Assembly: GCA_039029355.1 (NCBI GenBank) | Contig: JBCCGI010000015.1 | Span: 61,275-125,274 of the forward strand | Direction of reading: 5' to 3' | DNA length: 64,000 nucleotides | Origin: JBCCGI01 sp039029355 | GTDB taxonomy: Bacteria; Planctomycetota; UBA1135; GCA-002686595 | In this document: piece after piece, positions 9,228 through 19,583 of the stretch | How the letters are laid out: each line of letters opens with the position of its first letter | Numbering within the stretch: the stretch's first letter is position 1 | Program-made: the position numbers and the translations under genes | The notes under the pieces: generated by a model | The model's database searches: none | The model's input: only the letters and a program-made list of their open reading frames with translations | Told to the model about the DNA's origin: nothing

Positions 9228-9564
9228 GGAGTAAGGAGCTGGCTGGTTCCTTGGGAAGCGACCAGCGTAGCAGCCTTCGTAGACCGGGTGCCCGCAATCA
9301 GGCGCCCGAGCGGCGGCGTGTCCCCCACAAGGAACGCCGGGCGAAGACCGCCGTTCGCGCGAGCTGACACGCGCGACGAGGGCGAGCGCGGCGCGGTCGT
9401 CGTCCACCGAGCCAAGAGGCCCTCCGCGGCGCAAAAGCGGCAGCGCGTCGCTCAGCGCCGTGGCGGGGCGCGCCGCGTCATGCTGCGACGCGGTCCCCGC
9501 GCGGAGGTCGAGAAGGTGCAGCCAGGCAAGGTGCAGCGTAGGCGCCGTGGCGGCGCGGACCGGC
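9228..9564. other. Intergenic region between infC and the 886-aa secreted protein gene
   Basis: These 337 bases lie downstream of infC and upstream of the secreted-protein gene, both on the minus strand. The secreted-protein frame is open through part of it, but the residues there are Arg/Pro/Ala-rich with no domain character. No terminator with a T-run, RNA gene or clear promoter was seen. Confidence 0.4.
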
Positions 9565-10083
9565 CTAGCTCCGCCGCGCGAGCATCATCGTCATGCGGTT
9601 CCCGCTCATCCGCGGGTGGGCTTCGACCTTCGAGATGTCGCCGAGTTGCTCGGCCACGGTCGCCATGACCTTGCGCCCCATCTCGGGGTGGGCCATCTGG
9701 CGGCCGCGGAAGATGCACACGACCTGGACCTTGTGTCCCTGCATCAGGAACTTACGGCCCTGCACGAGCCGGTACTCCAGGTCGTGCTTGTCGATGGCGG
9801 GGCGGACGCGCAGCTCCTTCAGAGTGGAGTGCGTCTTGGCCTTACCCCGCTGGCCCTCGCGGTCCTTCTTCTTCTGCGCATACTTGAACTTGCCGTAGTC
9901 CATGATGCGGCAGACCGGAGGCTCTGCGTTGGGCGAGACCTCGACGAGGTCGAGGTTCTTGTCCTGCGCCTGGCGCAGGGCGTCCTGCGTAGGGACGATG
10001 CCGACCTGGTTGTTCTCCGCGTCGATAAGCCGGATCGGCGAGATTCGGATCTGTCGATTGACCCGGTACTGCTGTGCTGCCAC
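9565..10083 (-). CDS. infC: Translation initiation factor IF-3
   Basis: IF-3 binds the 30S subunit, prevents premature 50S joining and checks the initiator codon-anticodon pair. The 172-aa protein has both lobes: an N-terminal domain (VNRQIRISPIRLIDAENNQ, VCRIMDYGKFKYAQKKK) and a C-terminal domain (KELRVRPAIDKHDLEYR, VVCIFRGRQMAHPEMG). Length is normal. The start is GTG, preceded by AAGGAG at a 5-nt spacing, which supports it. In E. coli infC the start is AUU and is used for autoregulation; GTG with a strong Shine-Dalgarno argues against the same discrimination here. aspS is upstream on the same strand. rpmI-rplT, normally next, are displaced. Confidence 0.97.
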   Translation of the reverse strand: MAAQQYRVNRQIRISPIRLIDAENNQVGIVPTQDALRQAQDKNLDLVEVSPNAEPPVCRIMDYGKFKYAQKKKDREGQRGKAKTHSTLKELRVRPAIDKHDLEYRLVQGRKFLMQGHKVQVVCIFRGRQMAHPEMGRKVMATVAEQLGDISKVEAHPRMSGNRMTMMLARRS

Positions 10084-10240
10084 GTAGCTCCTTGTCAGTG
10101 GTTCCGATGGCGAGCGAGGACGTGGGGCCGGTCCCCGCGCTCGTGGAAAGGGAAGGCCGGAGCGGCGCCCGGCCGACCGGCAGGATAGACCGGATCTCCG
10201 GATTGCACCAGAGAACGCGGAGGCCTCCCGGCCGAGCGTC

Positions 10241-12022
<1,782 letters not shown>

Positions 12023-12061
12023 GGCTTTCTCTCCCTTGGCCCCGATGGCCGAGACCCGACT

Positions 12062-12475
12062 TTAGGAACGCCCGCGTACGCGCAGGCGCAGCATGGCGCG
12101 GCGCAGGGCCGCCTGGGCGCGCAGGAAGTCGATGTCCGAGTCGGGGCGCCGCGCCTCTTCGAGGTTCTTGCGCGCCCGCCCTTCGGCCTCGCGCGCGCGG
12201 GCCTCGTCGATCTCGCTGGCGAGCTCCCCCGCCTGCGTGACCAAACGCACGGTGTCGTCGCGCACCTCGGCGAAGCCGCCGGACACGAACAGCGAGACCT
12301 CCCGACCGCCGCTGCGGTAGGTCAGCTCGCCGACGTCCAGCGCCGCGACCATCGGCGCGTGCTTGGGCAGGATCCCCATCCGTCCGTCGACGGCGGGGAT
12401 CTGCACCGATTCAGCCGTCTCGTCGACCGCGATGCGGTCGGGGGTGATCACACGTAGCGTGAGCTCGCCGGCCAT
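12062..12475 (-). CDS. atpC: ATP synthase F1 epsilon subunit
   Basis: The epsilon subunit belongs to the F1 central stalk and can inhibit ATP hydrolysis through its C-terminal helices. The 137-aa product has the N-terminal beta-sandwich (LTLRVITPDRIAVDETAESV, GRMGILPKHAPMVAAL, FVSGGFAEV) and a C-terminal Arg/Glu-rich helical hairpin (EARAREAEGRARKNLEEA). It is the last gene of the atp operon, 9 nt after atpD. Confidence 0.96.
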   Translation of the reverse strand: MAGELTLRVITPDRIAVDETAESVQIPAVDGRMGILPKHAPMVAALDVGELTYRSGGREVSLFVSGGFAEVRDDTVRLVTQAGELASEIDEARAREAEGRARKNLEEARRPDSDIDFLRAQAALRRAMLRLRVRGRS

Positions 12476-12484
12476 GGGATCCGC

Positions 12485-13936
12485 CTAGCCTTCCGCCGCC
12501 ATCTTCTCGGCCTTCTCGACGGCCTCGTCGATCGAGCCGACGTACATGAAGGCCTGCTCGGGCAGCTCGTCGTGCTTGCCCTCGAGGATCTCCTTGAAGC
12601 TGCGCACCGTCTCGTCCCGCGGCACGAAGCGGCCGGGGAAGCCGGTGAACTGCTCGGCGACGAAGAACGGCTGCGACAGGAAGCGCTGGATGCGGCGCGC
12701 GCGGACGACGACCTGCTTGTCCTCGTCCGAGAGCTCCTCGACGCCGAGGATGGCGATGATGTCGCGCAGGTCGGCGTAGCGCTGCAGCATCCGCTGCACC
12801 TCGCGGGCGACGTCGTAGGCCTCCTCGCCGACGACGTTCGGGTCGAGCATCCGGCTGGTCGACTTCAGCGGGTCGACCGCGGGGTAGATGCCGAGCTCCG
12901 AGATCGAGCGCTCGAGGATGATCGTCGAGTCCAGGTGCGCGAAGGTCGCGACCGGCGCCGGGTCGGTGATGTCGTCCGCGGGCACGTACACGGCCTGCAT
13001 GGAGGTCACAGAGCCCTTGTTGGTCGAGGTGATGCGCTCCTGGAGCGCGCCCATCTCCGACGTCATGGTCGGCTGGTAGCCGACGGCCGACGGCATCCGG
13101 CCGAGGAGCGCGGACACCTCGGAGCCGGCCTGCACGAAGCGGAAGATGTTGTCGACGAAGAGCAGCACGTCCTGGTTCTTCGTGTCGCGGAAGTACTCCG
13201 CCATCGTGAGGCCCGAGAGCGCCACGCGCAGACGCGAGCCGGGCGGCTCGTTCATCTGCCCGAAGCAGAGCACGGCGTTGTCGATAACGCTCTGCTCCTC
13301 ACCGTCGGGCGTCTTGTAGGTCGCCTCGCTCATCTCGAGCCAGAGGTCGTTGCCCTCGCGCGTGCGCTCGCCGACCCCGCAGAAGACCGAGAAGCCGCCG
13401 GTCTCGACCGCGGTGATTCGGATCAGCTCCTGGATGAGGACGGTCTTGCCGACGCCCGCGCCGCCGAAGAGGCCGATCTTGCCGCCCTTCGCGAAGGGGC
13501 AGAGCAGGTCGACGACCTTCAGGCCGGTCTCGAAGACCTCGGTGATCGCCTCCTGCTCCTCGAACGTCGGAGCCGCGCGGTGAATCGGCGCCATCTCCCC
13601 GTCGGGGAAGGCGCCCTTGGCCACCGTGTCGAGGGCCACGCCGAGGGTGTTGAAGATGCGACCCTTGGTGCGCTCACCGACCGGCACGCTGATCGGCGCG
13701 CCGGTGTCGAGCACCGCCATGCCGCGGCGGCAGCCGTCGGTGGACGACATGGCCACGCAGCGCGCGACGTCGTTGCCAAGGTGCTGGGCCACCTCGAGCA
13801 CCAGGTCGATGCCCTTCTCGGAGTCCTCGACCTTGAGCGCGGTGTAGATCGACGGGAGGGTGCCGGCAGGGAAGCGGCAGTCCACCACGGGGCCGAAGAT
13901 CTGGGAGATCGTTCCGGTTGCGGTTGCGGTCGTCAT
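12485..13936 (-). CDS. atpD: ATP synthase F1 beta subunit (catalytic)
   Basis: The beta subunit carries the catalytic nucleotide sites of the membrane-bound F1Fo ATP synthase. The 483-aa protein shows the P-loop GLFGGAGVGKTV, the GERTREGNDL segment, Walker B with LLFVDNIFRFVQAGSEVS, and the DELSEED-like loop, here VEELSDEDKQ. Length is standard. It lies 14 nt downstream of atpG in canonical order; the catalytic residues appear intact. Confidence 0.98.
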   Translation of the reverse strand: MTTATATGTISQIFGPVVDCRFPAGTLPSIYTALKVEDSEKGIDLVLEVAQHLGNDVARCVAMSSTDGCRRGMAVLDTGAPISVPVGERTKGRIFNTLGVALDTVAKGAFPDGEMAPIHRAAPTFEEQEAITEVFETGLKVVDLLCPFAKGGKIGLFGGAGVGKTVLIQELIRITAVETGGFSVFCGVGERTREGNDLWLEMSEATYKTPDGEEQSVIDNAVLCFGQMNEPPGSRLRVALSGLTMAEYFRDTKNQDVLLFVDNIFRFVQAGSEVSALLGRMPSAVGYQPTMTSEMGALQERITSTNKGSVTSMQAVYVPADDITDPAPVATFAHLDSTIILERSISELGIYPAVDPLKSTSRMLDPNVVGEEAYDVAREVQRMLQRYADLRDIIAILGVEELSDEDKQVVVRARRIQRFLSQPFFVAEQFTGFPGRFVPRDETVRSFKEILEGKHDELPEQAFMYVGSIDEAVEKAEKMAAEG

Positions 13937-13950
13937 GGGTCTTTCGGTCT

Positions 13951-14838
13951 CTAGCGCAGGGCCTCGGCACCGCCAACGATGTCGAGCAGGTCCTTGGTGA
14001 TCCCTTCTTGACGAAGGCGGTTGTACTGGCTCTTCAGGGCGGTCTGCATGTCGCCGGCCGCGTCGGTCGCGTTCTTCATCGACACGCGCCTGCTGGCGTA
14101 CTCGGAGGTGAGGGCCTCGACCAGCGCGTTGTACATGCGCGTCTCGAGGTAGCGGGGCACGAGCTCGTCGAAGATGGTCTCCGGATCGGGCTCGAGGATC
14201 ACGTCGCCGCCGGGCTGCGCGTCCCCGCCCTCCTCGGCCTCCTCAGCGCCGAGCGAGGAGGCCCGCACCGGCAGGAGCTCGAACAGCGTCGGGATGTAGC
14301 TGACAACGGACTCGAAGGCCGTGTACAGCACCTTCGCGTCGGCGCACTCCCCGTTCAGGAAGGCGTCGACCATGTACTTGGTCACGCGCGCCGCGCCGCG
14401 GTAGTCGATCGACTCCAGCGGCGGCTCGGTGAAGTAGTGCTCGATCTCGTACCCGGCCTTGTTCAGGTACTGGAAGCCCTTGCGGCCGTACGCCAGGAAG
14501 CGCACGGGGCCCTGCTGCTCGGCCATGAAGGCTTCGAGCTCCTTGAACACGTTCGTGTTGTAGGCTCCGCAGAGGCCGCGATCCGAGGTCACGAGCAGCA
14601 CCAGCGTGCCCTCGCCCGTGCCCTCGCGGAACAGCGCGCGTTTCTCGACCTCGGGGCCGAGCACGGCCGCCAGGTGGGCCATCAAGCCGGTGATCTCCTC
14701 GGTGTAGGGACGCGAGCCGACGGCCCGGTCCTGGAAGCGACGGAGCTTGGTCGTCGCGACCATCTCCATCGCCCGGGTGATCTGCTTGATGTTGCCGACG
14801 GACTTGATCCGCCCGCGTAGCTCGCGAATGCTCGCCAT
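13951..14838 (-). CDS. atpG: ATP synthase F1 gamma subunit
   Basis: Gamma is the rotating central shaft coupling the c-ring to the three beta subunits. The 295-aa product has the conserved N-terminal coiled-coil helix (IRELRGRIKSVGNIKQITRAMEMVATTKLRR), the LVTSDRGLCGAYNTNV motif and the C-terminal helix (SRRVSMKNATDAAGDM, LRQEGITKDLLDIVGGAEAL). An acidic insertion (about 195-225; AEEAEEGGDAQPGGD) lengthens the middle domain slightly. It starts 6 nt after atpA. Confidence 0.97.
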   Translation of the reverse strand: MASIRELRGRIKSVGNIKQITRAMEMVATTKLRRFQDRAVGSRPYTEEITGLMAHLAAVLGPEVEKRALFREGTGEGTLVLLVTSDRGLCGAYNTNVFKELEAFMAEQQGPVRFLAYGRKGFQYLNKAGYEIEHYFTEPPLESIDYRGAARVTKYMVDAFLNGECADAKVLYTAFESVVSYIPTLFELLPVRASSLGAEEAEEGGDAQPGGDVILEPDPETIFDELVPRYLETRMYNALVEALTSEYASRRVSMKNATDAAGDMQTALKSQYNRLRQEGITKDLLDIVGGAEALR

Positions 14839-14844
14839 GGCTTG

Positions 14845-16416
14845 CTAGAAGCCCATCTGGGCTGCGACGGTCTTGACGGCGGCGTCGAGCGTGCTCTTCT
14901 CCTCGTCGGAGAGGTCCTTGCCGTCGGCCTCCAGGCGCTCGCCGACCTCCGGGTGGGCATCGGCCATGTGCTGGAGGAACTCCTTCTCGAACGCCACCAC
15001 CTTGTCGGCGGGGACCACGTCCAGACCGCCCGACGTCGCGGCGTAGATGATCATCACCTGGTCGGACATCGACTGCGGGACGTACTGGCCCTGCTTGAGG
15101 ATCTCGACCATGCGCTCGCCGCGCAGGAGCGACTGCTGCGTGGCCTTGTCGAGGTCCGAGCCGAACTGCGCGAAGGCCTGCAGCTCGCGGTACTGGGCGA
15201 GCTGCAGACGCAGGCCGCCGGCGACCTTCTTCATGGCCTTGGTCTGGGCGTTGCCACCCACCCGCGAGACCGAGATGCCCGCGTTCACCGCGGGGCGCAC
15301 GCCCGCGTTGAACAGCGTCGACTCCAGGTAGATCTGGCCGTCGGTGATCGAGATCACGTTGGTCGGGATGTACGCGGAGACGTCGTTCTCCTGGGTCTCG
15401 ACGACCGGCAGTGCGGTCAGCGACCCGCCGCCGGCGGCGTAGAGCGGATTGACCTCGGGTGCGTTGTCCGCGAGCTTCGCGGCGCGCTCCAGGAGCCGGC
15501 TGTGCAGGTTGAACACGTCGCCGGGGAAGGCCTCGCGGCCGGGCGGACGACGCAGGAGCAGCATCACCTGGCGGTAGGCCAGCGCCTGCTTGTAGAGGTC
15601 GTCGTAGAAGATGACCACGTGGCGGCCTTCGTTGCGGAAGCGCTCGCCCATGGTGCAGCCGGCGTAGGCCGCCAGGTACTGCATCGAGGCCTCGTCGGTC
15701 GCAGGCGCGGAGACGACGATCGTGTAGGGCATCGCCCCGCCCGCCTCGAGGCGCTGCACGACGTCGACGACGGTGGACTGCTTCTGCCCCATCGCGACGT
15801 AGATGCAGATCATCTGCTCCGGGTTCTCCGGGTCGCCGCCGCCGGTGCGCTTCTGGTTGATGATCGTATCGATCAGGAGCGCCGACTTTCCGGTCTGGCG
15901 GTCGCCGATGACCAGCTCGCGCTGGCCGCGGCCGATCGGGATCATCGCGTCGACGGCCTTCAGGCCCGTCTGCATCGGCTCGGTCACCGGCTGGCGCTCG
16001 GTCACCGACGGGGCCGGCTGCTCGATCTGCCAGAAATCGGTGTCGGTCACCGCCAGCGGTCCACGGCCATCGACGGGGTCGCCGAGGGCGTTGACCACGC
16101 GGCCGAGCAGCGCCTGTCCGGTGGGCACCGAGATGATCTTCCCGGTGGTCCGGACCTGATCGCCCTCTTTGACCTGGGTCACGTCACCGAGGAGCACGCA
16201 ACCGACGTTGTCCTCCTCCAGGGAGAGCGCCACGCCGCGGACGCCGCCGGAGAACTCCAGCAGCTCGTTCATCATGCAGTCGTCGAGGCCCCACACGCGG
16301 GCCACGCCGTCCCCCACCGAGAGGACGGTGCCCACGCTCTGCATCGAGGCGTCGCCCTGATAGTTGGCGATCTCCTTCTCGAGGATGGAGGTGACTTCTG
16401 CGGGTCGAAGATCCAT
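14845..16416 (-). CDS. atpA: ATP synthase F1 alpha subunit
   Basis: Alpha is the non-catalytic nucleotide-binding subunit of the F1 hexamer. The 523-aa protein has an N-terminal beta-barrel (VGTVLSVGDGVARVWGLDD), the P-loop GDRQTGKS, the ITDGQIYLESTLFNAGVRPAVN signature and a full C-terminal helical domain. Length is a little above the usual 500-510. The start ATG (MDLRPAEVTSILEKEI) matches family N-termini. It follows atpH by 32 nt. Confidence 0.98.
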   Translation of the reverse strand: MDLRPAEVTSILEKEIANYQGDASMQSVGTVLSVGDGVARVWGLDDCMMNELLEFSGGVRGVALSLEEDNVGCVLLGDVTQVKEGDQVRTTGKIISVPTGQALLGRVVNALGDPVDGRGPLAVTDTDFWQIEQPAPSVTERQPVTEPMQTGLKAVDAMIPIGRGQRELVIGDRQTGKSALLIDTIINQKRTGGGDPENPEQMICIYVAMGQKQSTVVDVVQRLEAGGAMPYTIVVSAPATDEASMQYLAAYAGCTMGERFRNEGRHVVIFYDDLYKQALAYRQVMLLLRRPPGREAFPGDVFNLHSRLLERAAKLADNAPEVNPLYAAGGGSLTALPVVETQENDVSAYIPTNVISITDGQIYLESTLFNAGVRPAVNAGISVSRVGGNAQTKAMKKVAGGLRLQLAQYRELQAFAQFGSDLDKATQQSLLRGERMVEILKQGQYVPQSMSDQVMIIYAATSGGLDVVPADKVVAFEKEFLQHMADAHPEVGERLEADGKDLSDEEKSTLDAAVKTVAAQMGF

Positions 16417-16448
16417 GACTTAGGTTCTCTGGCTGAAGGGAGGAGCGG

Positions 16449-17000
16449 TTAGCTCTGGGTGGAGGGAAGCGGGGCTTCCTCCATGCGCTTTTTGAGGCCA
16501 TCCAGACGGCCCCGGACGGAGTTGTCGAGCATGCGGCTCTCGACGACGACGCGGACGCCGCCAAGCAGGTCGGGAACGATCTCGTTCCGCAGCGTGACGG
16601 TCTTGCCGAGGCGGCCGCCGAGGGCCGTCGACAGCTCGCCGAGCTCGGCGGCGCCGAGCGGACGGGCGCTCTCGACCACGCCCTCGACCGCACCGCGGTC
16701 GCGCAGGGCGCGCTGGCGGAAGGCCTCGCCGAGGCTCCTCAGCACGTTCTCGCGACGCTTGTCGAAGAGCAGGTGGACGAAGTTCTGGGTCAGCTGGTGC
16801 ATCCCCGACAGGAGGGGCTCGATCTTGGAGCGCCGCGCTTCCACCGAGAGGCGCGCGTCCAGGAAGAAGGCGCCGACGCCGGGAGCGCTGAGCTCCTCGG
16901 CGAGACGGCTCACGTCGCCCTCGACGTCCGCGAGGGCGCCCTCACGCTTGGCCAGACCGAACAGCGCTTCGGTGTAGCGGCTCGTGACGGGATCGATCAC
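16449..17000 (-). CDS. atpH: ATP synthase F1 delta subunit
   Basis: Delta caps the F1 head and joins it to the peripheral stalk. The 183-aa product has the typical start VTSRYTEALFGLAKREGALADVEGD, a mid region NFVHLLFDKRRENVLRSLGEAF and a C-terminal domain with GRLGKTVTLRNEIVPDLLGGVRVVVESRMLDNSVRGRLDGLKKRM. The start codon overlaps the atpF stop by 4 nt (ATGA), indicating translational coupling with its stalk partner. Confidence 0.95.
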   Translation of the reverse strand: MIDPVTSRYTEALFGLAKREGALADVEGDVSRLAEELSAPGVGAFFLDARLSVEARRSKIEPLLSGMHQLTQNFVHLLFDKRRENVLRSLGEAFRQRALRDRGAVEGVVESARPLGAAELGELSTALGGRLGKTVTLRNEIVPDLLGGVRVVVESRMLDNSVRGRLDGLKKRMEEAPLPSTQS

Positions 17001-17539
17001 GCCTCCGAGCCTTCCTGGCTACCGACGAGCTGGCCGACCAGCTTGCGGTCGTCCTCGCTCGCGACGTTGCGCTCGAGCACCTTGGACGCGGCGTTGAGGC
17101 TGAGGTCGACGACCTCGGCGCGGATCGTCGCCAGCGCCTTGTCCTGCTCGGCGCGGATCGTGGAGCGGGCCGAGTCGACCATCGCCGCCGCTTCCTGCTT
17201 GGCCTGGTCGAGCATCTCGCGCTCGCGCGCCTCGGCGCGCTCGCGGGCCTCGGACAGAAGCCGCGCGGCGTCCGCGTTGGCCTCGCCCAGCTTGACCTCG
17301 ACCTCGGCGCGCGCGGCCTCGGCCTCGGCGCTCGCCTTCTCCGCCGTCGCGATGGCCCGGGCGACGTGCTCGTCGCGCTCGGTCAGCGCGTTGGCGATGG
17401 GCCCCATCACCACCTTCCAGATGAAGGGCAGCGACACGAGGAAGATGATCCAGGTCCAGATGGCACCGCCAAAGCTGGTCGGATCCATCGGGTCGAATCC
17501 GCCCTCGGCAGCTAGCGGAAGGATCGCGGCGTTGAGCAT
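16997..17539 (-). CDS. atpF: ATP synthase Fo b subunit
   Basis: Subunit b anchors the peripheral stalk. The 180-aa product has one N-terminal membrane helix (about 24-44; AIWTWIIFLVSLPFIWKVV) followed by a long Ala/Glu/Arg-rich coiled coil, as expected for b. Only one b-type gene is present, so the stalk is presumably a homodimer. It overlaps atpH by 4 nt and is separated from atpE by 118 nt containing a hairpin. Confidence 0.94.
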   Translation of the reverse strand: MLNAAILPLAAEGGFDPMDPTSFGGAIWTWIIFLVSLPFIWKVVMGPIANALTERDEHVARAIATAEKASAEAEAARAEVEVKLGEANADAARLLSEARERAEAREREMLDQAKQEAAAMVDSARSTIRAEQDKALATIRAEVVDLSLNAASKVLERNVASEDDRKLVGQLVGSQEGSEA

Positions 17540-17592
17540 CGCAGGTTCCTTGTAGGTGAGGTCTGGGTGTGGCTTGGGGGGAGGGTGCGAGA

Positions 17593-17639
17593 GGCGGCCC
17601 GCCGTCCGTCGCGGTAGGCGGAGCGGCAGGCGGGCCGCC
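17593..17639 (-). promoter_or_regulatory. Intercistronic hairpin between atpE and atpF
   Basis: Perfect 11-bp inverted repeat (17593-17603 and 17629-17639, core GGCGGCCCGCC) with a 25-nt loop and no T-run, lying just 3' of the c-subunit reading frame in the operon transcript. The c subunit is needed in many copies per complex. A hairpin here could stabilise the upstream atpBE part or attenuate transcription. The structure is seen; the role is inferred. Confidence 0.5.
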
Positions 17640-17657
17640 GTCGACCCCGAGGAGGCC

Positions 17658-17909
17658 CTAGAGGGCCATCAGCAGGTTGACGACCACAGCAAACAGAGCG
17701 ACACCCTCGATGAGCGCCGCGAGGATGATCGAGCCGCCGCGGATGTCGCCCGCGGCCTCAGGCTGACGGGCGATCCCCTCGTTCGCGGCCGAGCCGATGC
17801 GGCCGATACCGAGGCCAGCACCGATGGAAACCATGCCCGCGCCGATGCCGGCGCCGAACTTGGCGATGTCCATCACGGCCTGGGGTTCGTCTTGGAGCGG
17901 AAGGTTCAT
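17658..17909 (-). CDS. atpE: ATP synthase Fo c subunit (rotor ring)
   Basis: The c subunit forms the ion-carrying rotor ring. The 83-aa product has two hydrophobic hairpin helices: a glycine-rich first helix (GAGIGAGMVSIGAGLGIGRIG), a polar loop with ARQPEA, and a second helix with the essential carboxylate in LAALIEGVALFAVV. The residues after the Glu (GVA) lack the Ser/Thr of Na+-binding rings, so proton coupling is more likely; this is inference from a few positions. A good AGGAG lies upstream of the ATG. It is flanked by unusually long gaps to atpB (116 nt) and atpF (118 nt). Confidence 0.95.
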   Translation of the reverse strand: MNLPLQDEPQAVMDIAKFGAGIGAGMVSIGAGLGIGRIGSAANEGIARQPEAAGDIRGGSIILAALIEGVALFAVVVNLLMAL

Positions 17910-18025
17910 CTCGTTTAGGTCTCCTGATTCAGGCGCTGAGAGCCTGGTCGGGTTTGGTTAGTGGGGTCGTTGGTCCCCCCGGACGAGCCGGGGTTGCTTG
18001 GGTAGGCGTACGCGCCGCCGGCGGC

Positions 18026-18961
18026 CTAGTGCTCGGGGTGCAGCGAGGAGCCCAGGAAGAGGATCGAGAGCAGCGTGAAGATGTACGCCTGCAGCAGCGC
18101 CACAAAGCTCTCGATGATCATGATGAAGACGGCGAAGCCGATCGCGACCGGCGACGCGCCGTAGCCGGCCGTCGGGTTCTCCTGTCCGAAGAAGAAGATC
18201 AGGCCGAGGAAGGAGAGCACGACCATGTGCCCCCCCGTCATGTTCGCGAAGAGACGAATCATCAGCGCGAACGGCTTCACGAGCAGGCCGACGAGCTCGA
18301 CGACGAACATCAGCGGCCACAGGGCCGCGGGCACGTGGGGCACGAGGTTCTTGAAGTACCCCACGACGCCCTGGGTCCGCATGCCCACGATCAGCATGCT
18401 GCCGAACGTGATGACGGCCAGCGCGCAGGTCACGGCGATGCTCGCCGTCGGCGTGGCCGACCAGGGCAGCAGCCCCATCAGGTTCATGAAGACGATGAAG
18501 AAGAACAGCGTCAGGAAGTAGGGCAGGAAGCGCGCCCCGTCCTCCTTGCCGAGGTTCGGGTACACCATCTCGTCGCGGATCCACATCGCCCACCCGATGA
18601 AGAAGCGCCCGAGTGGGTCGGCGTTGCCGCTGCGGATCTGTGACGACAGCCCGAAGAAGCAGACCAAGCACAGGAGCACAGAGGCGATCTGGAAGATCTG
18701 CAGGTTCGTGAAGACGAGCTGCGTGCCCTCGTGGTGGGTGTCCATGTCGAACAGGCCCGGGAGCGGCAGGCTGGCCGCCATCAGGTACTCCTGCTCGTCG
18801 TGCGGCGCGTGGTTGTCCGTGACCAGCTTCGCGGGCACCACGTGGAAGTAGAGCGTCTCGAAGACCGTCTCCCCTTCGTGGTGCGGCGTGAACTTGAAGG
18901 ACGTGAAGAGCGCGCCGACGAGGACGAGCGCGATCAGAAGGAGGCGTACCGGAGCGTTCAC
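18026..18961 (-). CDS. atpB: ATP synthase Fo a subunit
   Basis: Subunit a forms the stationary half-channels next to the c-ring. The chosen GTG start gives 311 residues beginning VNAPVRLLLIALVLVGALF and overlaps the atpI stop by 4 nt (GTGA); the frame is open further upstream, but that part is Arg/Ala-rich atpI shadow. Several membrane helices are visible. The essential arginine helix reads ALMIRLFANMTGGH and the last helix VALLQAYIFTLLSILFLG. A periplasmic-type N-terminal segment rich in His/Glu (FTPHHEGE, TDNHAPHDEQE) precedes the core. Confidence 0.93.
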   Translation of the reverse strand: MNAPVRLLLIALVLVGALFTSFKFTPHHEGETVFETLYFHVVPAKLVTDNHAPHDEQEYLMAASLPLPGLFDMDTHHEGTQLVFTNLQIFQIASVLLCLVCFFGLSSQIRSGNADPLGRFFIGWAMWIRDEMVYPNLGKEDGARFLPYFLTLFFFIVFMNLMGLLPWSATPTASIAVTCALAVITFGSMLIVGMRTQGVVGYFKNLVPHVPAALWPLMFVVELVGLLVKPFALMIRLFANMTGGHMVVLSFLGLIFFFGQENPTAGYGASPVAIGFAVFIMIIESFVALLQAYIFTLLSILFLGSSLHPEH

Positions 18962-19341
18962 GCGACACTTCTCCGCTGTTTGAGCAGGGTCAGGGTGTCC
19001 AGGAGCCCGAGGACCATCACCACCAGCACGCCGGCCGCGTAGGCCACCGCGAAGCTGCGCCAGTCCGCCTTCTCGGCCACCGGCTCGAGGTAGCGGAAGG
19101 CCAGCGTCCCGGCGAGCAGCACGGCGAGCTTGAAGAGCAGCACGCTGACCGTCGCGCCGAACACGCGGTCGGGAGCGGTGCGGAACACGTGCAGCTGCCA
19201 CGCGACGCCGAAGCCCGACAGCGAAGCGCCGAGGAGGAAGCCGGCGAAGCCGCCCATCCCCTCACGCCCGCCGACGAGGAACGCCACGACGGCCGCGCAG
19301 GCCGCGCTCACAAGCGTTCCGAGGGTCAGGCGGTTCATCAT
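18958..19341 (-). CDS. atpI: ATP synthase assembly protein I (AtpI-like)
   Basis: A small membrane protein of the AtpI type that helps c-ring assembly in other bacteria. The 127-aa product starts MMNRLTLGTLVSAA and has four hydrophobic segments (about 8-28, 32-50, 65-85, 97-118), ending LLDTLTLLKQRRSVA. The start ATG overlaps the atpZ stop and its own stop overlaps the atpB GTG, so all three are translationally linked. Identification rests mainly on size, topology and position. Confidence 0.75.
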   Translation of the reverse strand: MMNRLTLGTLVSAACAAVVAFLVGGREGMGGFAGFLLGASLSGFGVAWQLHVFRTAPDRVFGATVSVLLFKLAVLLAGTLAFRYLEPVAEKADWRSFAVAYAAGVLVVMVLGLLDTLTLLKQRRSVA

Positions 19342-19583
19342 CGGTCGGTGGTTGGGTCCTTCGACCCTCCGGTGGCGCCGGGGACCTTCTTCACGAGCGA
19401 CAACATCCCTCCGCCGAAACCGAGGAGGACTCCAAGGAGGAGCAGCCACGGCGACGATCCGAGCTTGCCGTCGAGCCACCAGCCGCCGAGCGAGAAGAGC
19501 ACGAGCGTCGCCGCGAACTGGAAGCCCAGTCCGGCGTAGCGCACGTAATCTTGGCCGGGGCGGCCGAGTTGGTCCGGAGCCAC
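19338..19583 (-). CDS. atpZ: AtpZ/AtpI-family small membrane protein, first gene of the atp operon
   Basis: An 81-aa product with two membrane helices in the pattern of the AtpZ (ATPase gene 1) family: YVRYAGLGFQFAATLVLFSLGGWWLDGKLG, then PWLLLLGVLLGFGGGMLSLV. No ATG is near the conserved region. The GTG that begins VAPDQLGRPGQDYVRYAG gives a normal family length, though no Shine-Dalgarno is obvious before it. The stop overlaps the atpI ATG. AtpZ/AtpI pairs precede atpB in many bacteria and have been linked to c-ring assembly or Mg2+ uptake; which applies here cannot be told. Confidence 0.75.
   Translation of the reverse strand: MAPDQLGRPGQDYVRYAGLGFQFAATLVLFSLGGWWLDGKLGSSPWLLLLGVLLGFGGGMLSLVKKVPGATGGSKDPTTDR

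Noticed and set aside
16773..17555. A Ser/Arg-rich 260-residue plus-strand frame over atpF/atpH
   Set aside because: Shadow frame of two overlapping atp genes.
17658..17909. Na+-coupled c-ring
   Set aside because: The residues after the carboxylate (EGVA) lack the Ser/Thr ligand of Na+-binding rings, so proton coupling is preferred.
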